Assembly (NCBI GenBank): GCA_021819105.1
Contig: JAKASK010000006.1
Location: 1 to 64,000 of the forward strand
Direction: 5' to 3'
DNA length: 64,000 bases
Source of the DNA: an archaeon
GTDB lineage: Archaea; Thermoproteota; Nitrososphaeria; Nitrososphaerales; Gagatemarchaeaceae
Position 1 is the first letter of the stretch. The number at the start of each line of letters is the position of its first letter. Both the position numbers and the translations under genes were made by a program. The notes beneath the pieces were generated by a model, which was not told where the DNA came from, made no database searches, and worked only from the letters and a program-made list of their open reading frames with translations. Below, one piece after another: positions 41,863 to 50,345 of this stretch.

Positions 41863-43221
41863 TTGGTAAGCGGCAATTTCGAGAAGTACCTGACAGACAA
41901 CCTGGGCGCGTTCGCGAAGGATGTGGTCCGCCTGGCTTCGCAGCGGAGCGTCTCGGCCAGAAACGAAGGGGTTGAGGAGTGCGCGGCCCTGGTCGAGAGG
42001 ATGCTGAAGGAGACGGGGGCGACCACCAGGGTCCTGAAGCTCGACGGCGCGGCACCCCTGGTATATGGCGAGTTGAAGTCAAAGAAGGGAGGAAAGACTG
42101 TCCTATTCTACAATCACTACGACGTCCAGCCCGAGGAGCCCCTGGAGCTCTGGAAATCGCCGCCTTTCGCACCTGAGATAAGGGACGGAGCAATCTACGG
42201 GCGGGGGGTCTCGGATGACAAGGGGGAACTGGTCTCCAGGCTCAAGGTCGTGGAATCGTTCCTGAAAGCGGACGGCGACCTACCCTGCAACGTGAAGTTC
42301 TGCTTCGAGGGCGAGGAGGAGATTGGGAGCATGCACCTCGGGGACTACGTAGCCCATTACAGCGACCTGTTCAAGGCAGACGCGGTGATGTGGGAGTACG
42401 GGACCGTCGACACGAAGGGGACGCCGATGGTTACCCTTGGGGTCAAAGGCATGATCTATGTCGAATTCACAGCAAGATCCCTCTCTCAGGACGCCCACAG
42501 CAGCCTGGCGGCCGTCCTTCCGAGCGCACCCTGGAGGATGGTGAAGCTGCTCGGCGCGCTGAAAGACGAGAAGGAAAGGATACTGGTCCCAGGTTGGTAC
42601 GATGGCATAACGAGCCTGGCGGAAGACGAGCTTGCGGTCCTCGATGAGATGCCTTTCGACGGAGAGGAGTACAAGAAGTCATACGGCGCGGAAAGGTTCC
42701 TCGGCGGCATGGACGACGACTTGGCCAAGAAGGCTCTCATACAGAGGCCGACCTGCAACATCGCTGGACTGTGGGCCGGGTATACCGGGCCGGGGTCGAA
42801 GACGGTGCTCCCGAAAGAAGCACATGCCAAGATGGACTTCAGACTGGTCCCGGACCAGGACCCGGAGGACCTCTGGAAGAAGCTCAGGAAGTACCTGGAC
42901 GACAACGGGTTCGCCGACATCGAGATGAAGCTGGAGAGCATGGAGCCCGCGGCCAGGACTTCCTACAAGCACCCATTCGCACAGGCTGCGATAAAGGCGG
43001 CAGAGAAGACCTACGGCAGGAAGCCCATAGTCGAGCTGGGGTCTGCCGGGACCGGGCCCCTATACCTGTTCACCAGGAGGTACAACATGCCCTCGGTGGA
43101 CATCGGCGTCTCAGCGACTGACGGCGGGATTCATGCGCCCAACGAGAACCTCAAGCTCGAGAACCTGAGGAAGGGGATGCTCTGGATTGCTGAGACGTTG
43201 GAGATCTTCTCAGCGTCTTAG
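41863..43221 (+). CDS. M20-family peptidase (dipeptidase/ArgE-DapE group)
   Basis: A 452-residue di-zinc metallopeptidase: NHYDVQP with the first ligand, GRGVSDDKGE with the bridging Asp, EGEEEIGS with the catalytic Glu, and IHAPNENL with the last His. It fits the M20C/CNDP-like dipeptidases. The TTG at 41863 has an AGGAG four bases upstream; the open frame continues to 41704, but that region contains the promoter of the divergent copper operon. Confidence 0.9.
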   Translation: MVSGNFEKYLTDNLGAFAKDVVRLASQRSVSARNEGVEECAALVERMLKETGATTRVLKLDGAAPLVYGELKSKKGGKTVLFYNHYDVQPEEPLELWKSPPFAPEIRDGAIYGRGVSDDKGELVSRLKVVESFLKADGDLPCNVKFCFEGEEEIGSMHLGDYVAHYSDLFKADAVMWEYGTVDTKGTPMVTLGVKGMIYVEFTARSLSQDAHSSLAAVLPSAPWRMVKLLGALKDEKERILVPGWYDGITSLAEDELAVLDEMPFDGEEYKKSYGAERFLGGMDDDLAKKALIQRPTCNIAGLWAGYTGPGSKTVLPKEAHAKMDFRLVPDQDPEDLWKKLRKYLDDNGFADIEMKLESMEPAARTSYKHPFAQAAIKAAEKTYGRKPIVELGSAGTGPLYLFTRRYNMPSVDIGVSATDGGIHAPNENLKLENLRKGMLWIAETLEIFSAS

Positions 43222-43222
43222 G

Positions 43223-43768
43223 CTACCACTTGGACCTATCGCCTTCGAGGAGCCCGGGCCCGAGGTGGACCTGGTCGATGTGCTTCGAAAGCTCCTCCCT
43301 GGTCTTCATTGTGGCGTCGCAATACGGGCACGAGAAGCTCGTGGGGGACGCGAGCTCTGGGAGGACGACGTGCTCCCCGCGGGGCCCCGCCACCACCGCC
43401 TTCTGGGTAACCATCCCGACCGGCTCTCCCTTGCTAGTGACCACAAGCCTCCTGATCCCAAGCTTCGACATCTTCGCGATCGCCTCTGCTGCCTTTGCCG
43501 ACTCGTCTATGGTCTGCAAAGGAGCGCTCATGACGTCCCTTGCCTTCGCCTGCTGCGGAGAGAGCCCGGCGGCCACGACCTTGTACAGGATGTCCCGTTC
43601 AGTTATGATCCCGGCGGGGGAGCCCCCCCGCGTCACTATGGCCTCGGTGGCGCCAAGCCGAGCCATGGCCTCTGCCGCCTGAAAGATCGAGTCGTCAACG
43701 TCAACCTTCGCGAACCCCTTGGTCATGAAGCTCAAGACAGGCGCTTCCAGGGATTCCTTCACTGCCAT
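43223..43768 (-). CDS. CBS-pair protein with C-terminal C2H2 zinc finger
   Basis: A 181-residue protein: a Bateman module (two CBS motifs, AGIITERDIL and VGMVTQKAVV) in residues 10-128, followed by a C2H2-like finger C147-X2-C150-X12-H163-X4-H168. A ligand sensor joined to a nucleic-acid- or protein-binding finger is uncommon and suggests a regulator responding to adenine nucleotides. The target is unknown. It is convergent with the M20 peptidase gene, one base apart. Confidence 0.85.
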   Translation of the reverse strand: MAVKESLEAPVLSFMTKGFAKVDVDDSIFQAAEAMARLGATEAIVTRGGSPAGIITERDILYKVVAAGLSPQQAKARDVMSAPLQTIDESAKAAEAIAKMSKLGIRRLVVTSKGEPVGMVTQKAVVAGPRGEHVVLPELASPTSFSCPYCDATMKTREELSKHIDQVHLGPGLLEGDRSKW

Positions 43769-43841
43769 ATAGTGCGAGCGCGTGGCTTCTCCTACTTATG
43801 TCCTCGGTTCGTTCATTAAGCAGAAAGTGGGGCCCGACGGC

Positions 43842-44963
43842 ATGAAAGCCGCTGTTCTTGGGTCAGGGCTCATGGGGTCGGTCATCGGGTGGGACCTGGC
43901 GAAGTCAGACCGGGTGGACGAGGTGGTGGTCGCGGACATCGACGAAGAAAGACTCCGGGCCCTGAAGAAGAGGTCGCCGGGGAAGAAGCTGTCGGTGGAG
44001 AAGCTCGACATCAGGGAGAGGAAGAAGGTCGTCGCATTCCTGAGGAGGTTCGACGTCGCATCCTCTGCACTTCCCCACGGCGTGGTGCACCTTTCCGACC
44101 TTGCCGCCGTGGAGGCGGGCGCCAAGATGGTCAACATAGCGTTCGAGGACGAGCAGATGGAGCTCGACGCTGCGGCCCGGAAGTCGGGGGCGCTGATTAT
44201 CCCCGGGTGCGGGGTAGCGCCGGGGCTGGGAGGGATTCTGCTTACCCATGCGCTCGAAGAGCTCGGAGGTGGGGACGAAGGGCACATTCTGGTGGGAGGG
44301 ATACCGGAGCACCCCAGGCCCCCCTTCAACTACAAGCTTGTCTTCTCCATAGTGGGTCTCCTGAGAGAGTACACCGACGACGCTCGGGTGGTGAGGAACG
44401 GGAAGATGATCAGGGTGAGACCGTTCTCGACGGTGGAGACATACGACTTCCCGCCCCCCATCGGGCGTCTTGAGGGATTCTGTACGGATGGGCTCGCAAG
44501 CCTCGTCTATACGATGAAGGGGATGAAGACCCTGGACGAGGTGACGCTCAGGTGGCCGGGGCACGCGGAGAAGATGAACCTGTTGATGGAGTCAGGGTTC
44601 TTCTCGAAGGAGAAGGTCATGGTGGACCGGACGGAGATCGCGCCCCTGGAGATGTCATGGGCGGTCCTCGGCAGGAAGCTCACCGAAGGGGACCCCAAGG
44701 ACATAACGGTGATGAGGGTGGTAGCGAAGGGAAAGAAGGGCCATGCGGTCTACGACATGGTCGACAGGTACGACGAGCGGCAGCAGGTGACCTCGATGGG
44801 GAAGACCACTGGTTACACCGCGTCGATAGTCACTCAGATGCTGGGTGGAGGGAGAATCAAGGGCAAAGGAGTCGTCCCCCCTGAGTCGGCGGTGGTGGGG
44901 AGGTCAGTCGATGCCCTGGTCTCGGAGCTCTCCGACAGGGGCGTCAAGATAGCCAGAAGCTGA
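43842..44963 (+). CDS. Saccharopine dehydrogenase-family protein
   Basis: A 373-residue NAD(P)-dependent oxidoreductase. The Rossmann motif GSGLMGSVIGWDL is at residues 7-19, and the ALPHGVVHL and PGCGVAPGLGG segments recall lysine 6-dehydrogenase and saccharopine reductases. The substrate is unknown. The ATG at 43842 is preceded by CATTAAG at about 28 nt. It is followed by a long hairpin at the convergence with the flavin reductase gene. Confidence 0.85.
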   Translation: MKAAVLGSGLMGSVIGWDLAKSDRVDEVVVADIDEERLRALKKRSPGKKLSVEKLDIRERKKVVAFLRRFDVASSALPHGVVHLSDLAAVEAGAKMVNIAFEDEQMELDAAARKSGALIIPGCGVAPGLGGILLTHALEELGGGDEGHILVGGIPEHPRPPFNYKLVFSIVGLLREYTDDARVVRNGKMIRVRPFSTVETYDFPPPIGRLEGFCTDGLASLVYTMKGMKTLDEVTLRWPGHAEKMNLLMESGFFSKEKVMVDRTEIAPLEMSWAVLGRKLTEGDPKDITVMRVVAKGKKGHAVYDMVDRYDERQQVTSMGKTTGYTASIVTQMLGGGRIKGKGVVPPESAVVGRSVDALVSELSDRGVKIARS

Positions 44964-44964
44964 C

Positions 44965-45021
44965 GGGCCCGCTCCCGCCTTCGTCCTCGCCTCCGAAGGG
45001 GGGCACGCACGGGACGGGCCC
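44965..45021. terminator. Long hairpin between convergent genes
   Basis: GGGCCCG-C-TCCCG (44965-44977) pairs with CGGGA-CGGGCCC (45010-45021), giving 12 bp with one bulge, and inside it CCTTCG (44978-44983) pairs with CGAAGG (44994-44999). It lies directly after the saccharopine-dehydrogenase-like stop and 27 bases from the flavin reductase stop, so it may end transcription from both sides. Confidence 0.55.
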
Positions 45022-45047
45022 GAGTACCTTACATCGCCCAGGTAGGA

Positions 45048-45566
45048 CTACCAGACGATGTCCGAAGGCGGCGCAGGATACTCCACGGGCTCAGTGGTCG
45101 TGTACTGCTGCTGGAAGTAGATCAGAGGCCGCTTGGAGGTCAGGGTCTTCGCCGAGACCACCTCGCCAATCAGGATGGAATGGTCGCCCCCCTCGTACGC
45201 CCTCCACGCCCTGCACTCGAGCACGGCCCTGACCCCTGAGATCACGGGCGAGCCGGTTGCTCCCTTGGAGAAACTGACCCCCTCGAACCTGTCCTTCGCC
45301 TGGGTCCTTCCAGCGAACCTGTCCGAGAGGGACTTCTGGTCGTCCGCGAGAAAGTTGACAGCGTAGAACTTCGCATCCCTGAGCAGGTCGTGGATTGCCG
45401 ACCCCTTCGCTATTGATACCAGGACAAGTGGAGGGTCCAGGGACACGCTGGTGAAAGAACTCACGGTCAGCCCCTTCGGCCCACCGGAGTCTGTGGTGAC
45501 CACGGTGACCCCCTGAGGGAAGACCCGCATGGCCTGCTTGAGTCCGTTCTGTATCTCGTTGTCCAG
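45048..45566 (-). CDS. Flavin reductase-domain FMN protein (probable CTG start)
   Basis: A 160-172-residue flavin reductase-like protein of the two-component monooxygenase type: FPQGVTVVTT, GLTVSSFTSVSLDPPLVLVS and the C-terminal GEVVSA. It binds FMN/FAD and supplies reduced flavin. The ATG at 45530 begins inside the family helix (AMRVFPQG); the preceding codons DNEIQNGLKQ fit the family, but no ATG, GTG or TTG is available. A CTG at 45566 with GGAG ten bases upstream is my suggested start. No partner oxygenase is nearby. Confidence 0.85.
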   Translation of the reverse strand: MDNEIQNGLKQAMRVFPQGVTVVTTDSGGPKGLTVSSFTSVSLDPPLVLVSIAKGSAIHDLLRDAKFYAVNFLADDQKSLSDRFAGRTQAKDRFEGVSFSKGATGSPVISGVRAVLECRAWRAYEGGDHSILIGEVVSAKTLTSKRPLIYFQQQYTTTEPVEYPAPPSDIVW

Positions 45567-45643
45567 GGGCAGCAGCTCCTATAGTAGGGTGCGCGCCCTG
45601 AGTTGTTTAAAACGTTCCCCGGTCAAGACGAGGGAGAGGTCGC

Positions 45644-46024
45644 TTGGGCGCAGAGTCGGTGCCGAAGAGGTCCCCGGTAAGGAGGGTCACCAGGTCGTTC
45701 TGGGAGAGGGCGGTTTACTCTTTCATCCTCATCGCTGCCATAGTGAGCTTGGGTACCGTGACGATGCACGCGATTGAGGGGTGGAGCTATCTGGATTCGT
45801 TCTATTTCACCAGCTTCATAGCCACGGGCCAGGGGCCCCCGGCGAACCTCGTCGTCAACGACGCCGCGGGGAAGATTGCCGCCTCGATCCTCGCGTTCGT
45901 CTCTGTGGGGACGGTGGTGACGGCGCTGCTCTTCCTCTTCGGGCCGTTCCTCGTAAGGGTCATCAGGGTGGGAGAGGACAAGGTCGAGGAGATCGAGAGG
46001 AAGCTGGAGGAACGAGAAAAGTGA
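45644..46024 (+). CDS. Two-helix channel-like membrane protein
   Basis: A 126-residue protein with two hydrophobic helices (about 22-43 and 80-103) flanking a FYFTSFIATGQGPP loop. The layout recalls two-helix potassium channels, in which the loop holds T(V/I)GYGD, but here the filter reads TGQGPP, so selectivity is probably changed or lost. The C-terminus is a charged coiled-coil-like tail. The TTG at 45644 follows GGGAGAGG; GTTTAAAACG (45605-45614) is the likely TATA box. Function is unproven. Confidence 0.6.
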   Translation: MGAESVPKRSPVRRVTRSFWERAVYSFILIAAIVSLGTVTMHAIEGWSYLDSFYFTSFIATGQGPPANLVVNDAAGKIAASILAFVSVGTVVTALLFLFGPFLVRVIRVGEDKVEEIERKLEEREK

Positions 46025-46031
46025 GAGGGCC

Positions 46032-46478
46032 CTACCCGTTCTGACCTTCGCCTTCGTGTCCAGCTAGCTCCGAGATACGCTTCGCGAGGTCCTTGAGCGC
46101 GCCTGCCTGCGGCCCGAGCTCTCCCGGTTTTGCCCTAGCCAGGTCTTCCATGAAAGACACCATGTTCTCGATTTCCGAGACTGCATCGTCGCCGGTCCTT
46201 GGACTCCTTCTGATCGACCCGAACGACGCTTCTATCTCGGCGTTAGCCTTCGGCGTGAGCTCGTACCTTCCGTCGCCGCGCTTTCGGACCGTGCCCTCGG
46301 CCTCCATCCGCTCCAGGAGCGGGTAGACCGAGCCTGGCGAGGGTCGCCACCACCCCCGGGTGATTGCCTCGATCCCGTCCATAATCTCGGCGCCATTTTT
46401 CGGAGAAGCTGACAGGAGCGACACGACCATCATGCGAAGGCCGCGCCTGCGGTGCATCGCAAACCTGAAGGGCCACAC
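46032..46478 (-). CDS. PadR-family transcriptional regulator
   Basis: A 148-residue PadR protein: the winged helix covers about residues 15-80 (LLSASPKNGAEIMDGIE, PSPGSVYPLLERMEAEG), then a helical dimerisation tail. It is divergent from the SHOCT membrane-protein gene and probably regulates it and itself. GTAAATATCG on the minus strand (46498-46507) is a TATA box about 25 nt before the GTG at 46478; the ATG at 46457 is the alternative. Confidence 0.83.
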   Translation of the reverse strand: MWPFRFAMHRRRGLRMMVVSLLSASPKNGAEIMDGIEAITRGWWRPSPGSVYPLLERMEAEGTVRKRGDGRYELTPKANAEIEASFGSIRRSPRTGDDAVSEIENMVSFMEDLARAKPGELGPQAGALKDLAKRISELAGHEGEGQNG

Positions 46479-46595
46479 GACAGAAGACTCGGATTATCGA
46501 TATTTACGCCTGTCAGCGCTCGGAAGGGGCGTATCGCTTTTCCGATATTCTTAAATCAGCCCCGGAGGGGTCCGCAGGCAGGAGGCGAAAAACAC

Positions 46596-46973
46596 ACGCA
46601 GTCAACCTACGACGACGGCCACTCCCACGCGAGGAACTCGTTCGCCTGGGTGATCGTCGCCCTGGCGGCACTTGCGGTCATAGCGTTCGTGGCGGTCACG
46701 TTCATGCACGCCTACCCGTTCATGCCGATGGCTACCTACGGCTATCCGTTCTACGGCTGGTGGTTCTTCCCATTCGGGTTCATCTTCTTCGTATTCTTCA
46801 TCTTCTTCGTCTTCAGGCTGGCCTTCTGGGGCTGGGGGGGAGGGTGGAGACACAGATACTACTACCGCTACGGCTACGGTGACGCCAAGGAGATACTCCG
46901 CCAAAGATACGCGAGGGGAGAGATTACGAAAGACCAGTTCGATCAGATGATGAGAGACCTGGAGCAGCATTAG
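46596..46973 (+). CDS. SHOCT-domain membrane protein (start uncertain)
   Basis: A protein with two hydrophobic segments (about 18-40 and 50-78, the second rich in Phe and Trp), a basic Tyr/Arg stretch and a C-terminal SHOCT motif (EILRQRYARGEITKDQFDQMM). The frame is open back to a GTG at 46452, but the TATA box TTCTTAAATC (46548-46557) lies inside that part. No ATG/GTG/TTG follows it until the first helix. A GGAGG at 46581 stands ten bases before an ACG at 46596, used here as a provisional start; a GTG in the first helix is the alternative. Confidence 0.6.
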   Translation, partial: TQSTYDDGHSHARNSFAWVIVALAALAVIAFVAVTFMHAYPFMPMATYGYPFYGWWFFPFGFIFFVFFIFFVFRLAFWGWGGGWRHRYYYRYGYGDAKEILRQRYARGEITKDQFDQMMRDLEQH

Positions 46974-47046
46974 CTCCCGGCCTCACCCCTTTGTCCCCGC
47001 CGGCTCAACTGATTTATCGACCCCGAGGCGGACACCCCCCGCTGAG

Positions 47047-47532
47047 ATGAGAGACTTCGCCATCAGGAAGGGGAAGCCTGCGGATTCGCGCCAGTTCATC
47101 GGACTACTTCTCGCGCTCGCGAGGTTCGAGCGCCTCAAGCCTCCCTCCCTGGAAGGAAGGAAGAGAATCCTCGAAGACGTGTTCGCGAAAAAGAAAGTGA
47201 ACCTCTTCGTCGCAGAGAAGGGCGGGAAGCTGGTCGGATACGCCCTCTACTTCTATTCCTACTCCTCGTTCCTGGCCAAACCCACCCTCTACCTCGAGGA
47301 CCTCTTCGTGCTTGGAGAGCAGAGGAAAGGCGGAGTGGGCTCCGCCCTCTTCAGACGCTGCGTGGAAGAAGCAGTGAAGACCGGATGCGGCCGCATGGAG
47401 TGGTCCGTTCTCGCCTGGAACAAGAAGGCATTGGAGTTCTATGAGAAGCTGGGAGCGAGGAGACTTTCCGAATGGTACGTCTATCGCCTGGACGAGAAAG
47501 CCCTCTCCAAGGTACCGAGAGGGACTTCCTAG
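47047..47532 (+). CDS. GNAT-family acetyltransferase (diamine acetyltransferase-like)
   Basis: A 161-residue GNAT protein. The pattern YLEDLFVLGEQRKGGVGSALF followed by WSVLAWNKKALEFYEKLGA recalls spermidine/diamine N-acetyltransferases (SSAT). The substrate may be a polyamine or similar amine. GATTTATCG (47011-47019) lies about 32 nt upstream of the ATG. A hairpin with a T-run follows the gene. Confidence 0.85.
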   Translation: MRDFAIRKGKPADSRQFIGLLLALARFERLKPPSLEGRKRILEDVFAKKKVNLFVAEKGGKLVGYALYFYSYSSFLAKPTLYLEDLFVLGEQRKGGVGSALFRRCVEEAVKTGCGRMEWSVLAWNKKALEFYEKLGARRLSEWYVYRLDEKALSKVPRGTS

Positions 47533-47550
47533 AGCATCCGCCAGTCGGGG

Positions 47551-47582
47551 CTGGACAGGACCGCAGGTCCCCGTCCAGTTTT
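47551..47582 (+). terminator. Hairpin plus T-run after the GNAT gene
   Basis: CTGGAC-A-GGACC-GCA-GGTCC-CC-GTCCAG forms an 11-bp stem with one small internal loop and is followed by TTTT. This matches an intrinsic terminator 19 bases after the stop at 47532. Confidence 0.6.
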
Positions 47583-47598
47583 CACGTTAGTGTGAAAA
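47579..47598. promoter_or_regulatory. Inverted repeat upstream of ppdK
   Basis: TTTTCAC-GTTAGT-GTGAAAA is a perfect 7-bp inverted repeat ending 14 bases before the ppdK TATA box. This is a usual place for an archaeal activator or for a repressor that reaches the promoter. A related repeat precedes the por operon. Confidence 0.6.
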
Positions 47599-47612
47599 TC
47601 TGCGCTGTTCAC

Positions 47613-47620
47613 AAATATAT
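47613..47620 (+). promoter_or_regulatory. TATA box of ppdK
   Basis: AAATATAT lies about 41 nt upstream of the ATG at 47658, giving a leader of roughly 15 nt. Confidence 0.7.
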
Positions 47621-47657
47621 CCCCGCAGTTCGGGTATGACTCGGAAGTCGAAAGCCG

Positions 47658-50306
47658 ATGGAGAGCGTCATGCTGTTCAAAGAGGCCCGGGGCGCGGACA
47701 AGTTCCTACTCGGAGGGAAAGGATACGGCCTCGTCGAGATGACCTCTCTGGGGCTGCCGGTTCCCCCTGGTTTCGTGATTACGACTGAGGTCTGCAAACA
47801 GTTCTATGCTGCCGGCGGGAAGATGCCCCCTGGGCTCTTCGAACTGATCCGCGTGAAGACTGCCGAGATAGAGAGGCAGACTGGGAAGAAGTTCGGTGGA
47901 GAAGAAAAGCCTCTCCTCTTCTCCGTGAGGTCGGGCGCCCCCTTCTCGATGCCCGGGATGATGGACACCATACTTAACCTTGGCTTGAACGACAAGACGA
48001 CAGAGCGCCTCGCGTCGATCAGCCGCAACGAGAGGTTCGCCTATGATTCTTACAGGAGGCTGATCCAGATGTTCGGAAAGATCGCCATGGGGGTGGACTC
48101 CCGCGCTTTCGAGAAGGTGCTGGAGGAGCGGAGGAATGAGAGCGGCGCGAAGATGGACATCGACCTCTCCCCCGAGGCGCTCAGGGGGGTGGCAGAGGAG
48201 TTCAAACGCATCGTGAAGCGAGAGACAGGGAAGGAGTTCCCTCAGGACCCATATGTGCAGCTGGAGCTGGCCGTGGAGGCTGTGCTGAACTCCTGGAACA
48301 ACGACAGGGCCAAGGAGTACCGCAAATACTACAAGATCAGCGAGTCCCTGGGGACTGCGGTCAACATCCAGTCAATGGTCTTCGGCAACTTCGGGGAGAC
48401 CTCAGGGTCGGGGGTGGGCTTCACCAGGAACCCGTCGACCGGAGAGAACAGGCTGTTCGGGGAGTACCTCCCCAACTCGCAGGGGGAGGACGTGGTCGCC
48501 GGGGTCCGGACCCCCGTGGGCATCGAAAAGATGGAACCCCAGCTGAAGTCGCAGCTCCAGGAGGTCGCGAAGAACCTCGAGGCCCACTTCAAAGACATGC
48601 AGGACTTCGAGTTCACCGTCGAGGATGGGAAGCTGTACACCCTCCAGACGAGGAACGGCAAGAGGACGGCCCAAGCCGCCGTCAAGATTGCGGTCGACAT
48701 GGAAAGGGAGGGACTGATTTCAAAGCAGGAGTCGGTCGCCAGGGTCGAGCCCGAGGCCCTGGAGTCTCTTCTCCACAGGAGGCTTGACCCAACCGCCAAG
48801 GACAAGCCGCTCGCAAAGGGGCTGGACGCTTCGCCCGGCGCTGCGTCTGGAGAGGTGGTGTTCGACACCGACGAGGCGGCGAAGGTGGGAGCAGAGAGGA
48901 GAATCATACTGGTCAGGCCGGAGACGACGCCTGAGGACATCAAGGGCCTCATCGCCGCCCAGGGGGTCCTGACCGCGAGGGGAGGGATGACCTCCCACGC
49001 CGCCGTGGTTGCCCGGGGAATGGGGAAGCCAGCGGTGGTCGGGTGCAGCGAAATCGAGATCGACATGGGGGCGGAGTTCTTCACCACGAAGTCGGGGGAG
49101 AGGGTCGCCAAAGGCGAGGTTGTAACCATCGACGGCACCACCGGCAGGGTCTACAGAGGGGCAGTGAGGATGGTGGAGCCGGAGCCCTCCCCCGAGCTCA
49201 CTGCTCTTCTCAGGTTCGCGGATGGCATCAGGAAGCTGGGCGTCTGGGCGAACGCTGACACACCCGAGGCGGCCCTGAAGGCGAAGGAGTTCGGAGCCGG
49301 GGGGATCGGGCTCTGCAGGACAGAGAGAATGTTCAACGCGCCTAACAGGCTCCCGATTGTGAGGGATATGATAATGAGCAGGGACGCCGAGGCGAGGAAG
49401 CAGCACCTCTACCGGCTCTTCCCGTTCCAGCTCTCGGACTTCAGGGGGATTTTCGAGGCCATGGGAGGGCATCCGGTCGTGGTCAGGCTGCTGGACCTTC
49501 CGCTTCATGAGTTCCTCCCTCCGCTCGAAGACCTGATCCTTGAGGTACAGTCCCTCGAGACCAAGGGCGCCAGCCCTGAAGAGGTGCAACGGGTCGAGGG
49601 GGTGCTCGGCAGGGTGAGGCAGCTGGCGGAGCACAACCCGATGCTCGGCCATAGAGGCTGCAGGCTGGCGGTGACCTACCCGGAGATCTACGAGATGCAG
49701 GCCAGGGCCATACTCCAGGCGGCGATGGAGCTCCGGACGGAAGGGAAGGAGTGCGCGAAGGTGAAGATAATGATCCCGCTGGTCGCGCTCGCAGGCGAGT
49801 TCCGTTACCTCAGGGGAGTCGTCGACTCGGCCGCCGAGAGCCTGTTCCGCGAACGAGGGTCGCGGGTGGAATACCAGGTGGGGACCATGATAGAGACTCC
49901 CAGGGCCGCTCTCACGGCGGGGGAGATAGCGAAGGACTCGGACTTCTTCTCCTTCGGGACAAACGATCTGACCCAGACGACCTTCGGGTTCAGCCGGGAT
50001 GACGTGGAAGCCAAGTTCATCCCCAAGTACATAGAGGATGGGATTCTGCAGCAGAGCCCGTTCGACTCCATCGACGTAACGGGGGTCGGCAGGCTCGTAA
50101 GGTTGGCCGTGGGCGAGGGAAGGAAGTCAAAGGGGACCCTCGAGATCGGGATTTGCGGCGAACACGGAGGAGACCCGAAGAGCATCTCATTCTTCGCAGA
50201 GGCGGGGCTCGACTACGTTAGCTGTTCTGCGTTCAGGGTCCCCGTCGCCCGCCTGGCGGCCGCCCACGCGGCCATCTCGCAGAAGACTACCGCGGATACC
50301 GCCTGA
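47658..50306 (+). CDS. ppdK: Pyruvate, phosphate dikinase
   Basis: An 882-residue PPDK that interconverts pyruvate + ATP + Pi and PEP + AMP + PPi. Domain order: N-terminal nucleotide-binding region (GGKGYGL, SVRSGAPFSMPGMMDT), the phosphocarrier H447 in GGMTSHAAVVARG, and the C-terminal PEP/pyruvate barrel (GIGLCRTERMF, SFGTNDLTQTTFG, GICGEHGGDP). Length is normal. It supplies PEP for gluconeogenesis and stands next to the por operon, with which it may share regulation. Confidence 0.96.
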   Translation: MESVMLFKEARGADKFLLGGKGYGLVEMTSLGLPVPPGFVITTEVCKQFYAAGGKMPPGLFELIRVKTAEIERQTGKKFGGEEKPLLFSVRSGAPFSMPGMMDTILNLGLNDKTTERLASISRNERFAYDSYRRLIQMFGKIAMGVDSRAFEKVLEERRNESGAKMDIDLSPEALRGVAEEFKRIVKRETGKEFPQDPYVQLELAVEAVLNSWNNDRAKEYRKYYKISESLGTAVNIQSMVFGNFGETSGSGVGFTRNPSTGENRLFGEYLPNSQGEDVVAGVRTPVGIEKMEPQLKSQLQEVAKNLEAHFKDMQDFEFTVEDGKLYTLQTRNGKRTAQAAVKIAVDMEREGLISKQESVARVEPEALESLLHRRLDPTAKDKPLAKGLDASPGAASGEVVFDTDEAAKVGAERRIILVRPETTPEDIKGLIAAQGVLTARGGMTSHAAVVARGMGKPAVVGCSEIEIDMGAEFFTTKSGERVAKGEVVTIDGTTGRVYRGAVRMVEPEPSPELTALLRFADGIRKLGVWANADTPEAALKAKEFGAGGIGLCRTERMFNAPNRLPIVRDMIMSRDAEARKQHLYRLFPFQLSDFRGIFEAMGGHPVVVRLLDLPLHEFLPPLEDLILEVQSLETKGASPEEVQRVEGVLGRVRQLAEHNPMLGHRGCRLAVTYPEIYEMQARAILQAAMELRTEGKECAKVKIMIPLVALAGEFRYLRGVVDSAAESLFRERGSRVEYQVGTMIETPRAALTAGEIAKDSDFFSFGTNDLTQTTFGFSRDDVEAKFIPKYIEDGILQQSPFDSIDVTGVGRLVRLAVGEGRKSKGTLEIGICGEHGGDPKSISFFAEAGLDYVSCSAFRVPVARLAAAHAAISQKTTADTA

Positions 50307-50323
50307 GCTTACCCTTCCGACGA

Positions 50324-50345
50324 CGATTTTCACCTCTGAGAATCG
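50324..50345. promoter_or_regulatory. Inverted repeat upstream of the por operon
   Basis: CGATTTTCA-CCTC-TGAGAATCG is a 9-bp inverted repeat with one mismatch, ending eight bases before the TATA-like CTTTAAACT (50354-50362). Its left half contains the same TTTTCAC as the ppdK repeat. Confidence 0.5.
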
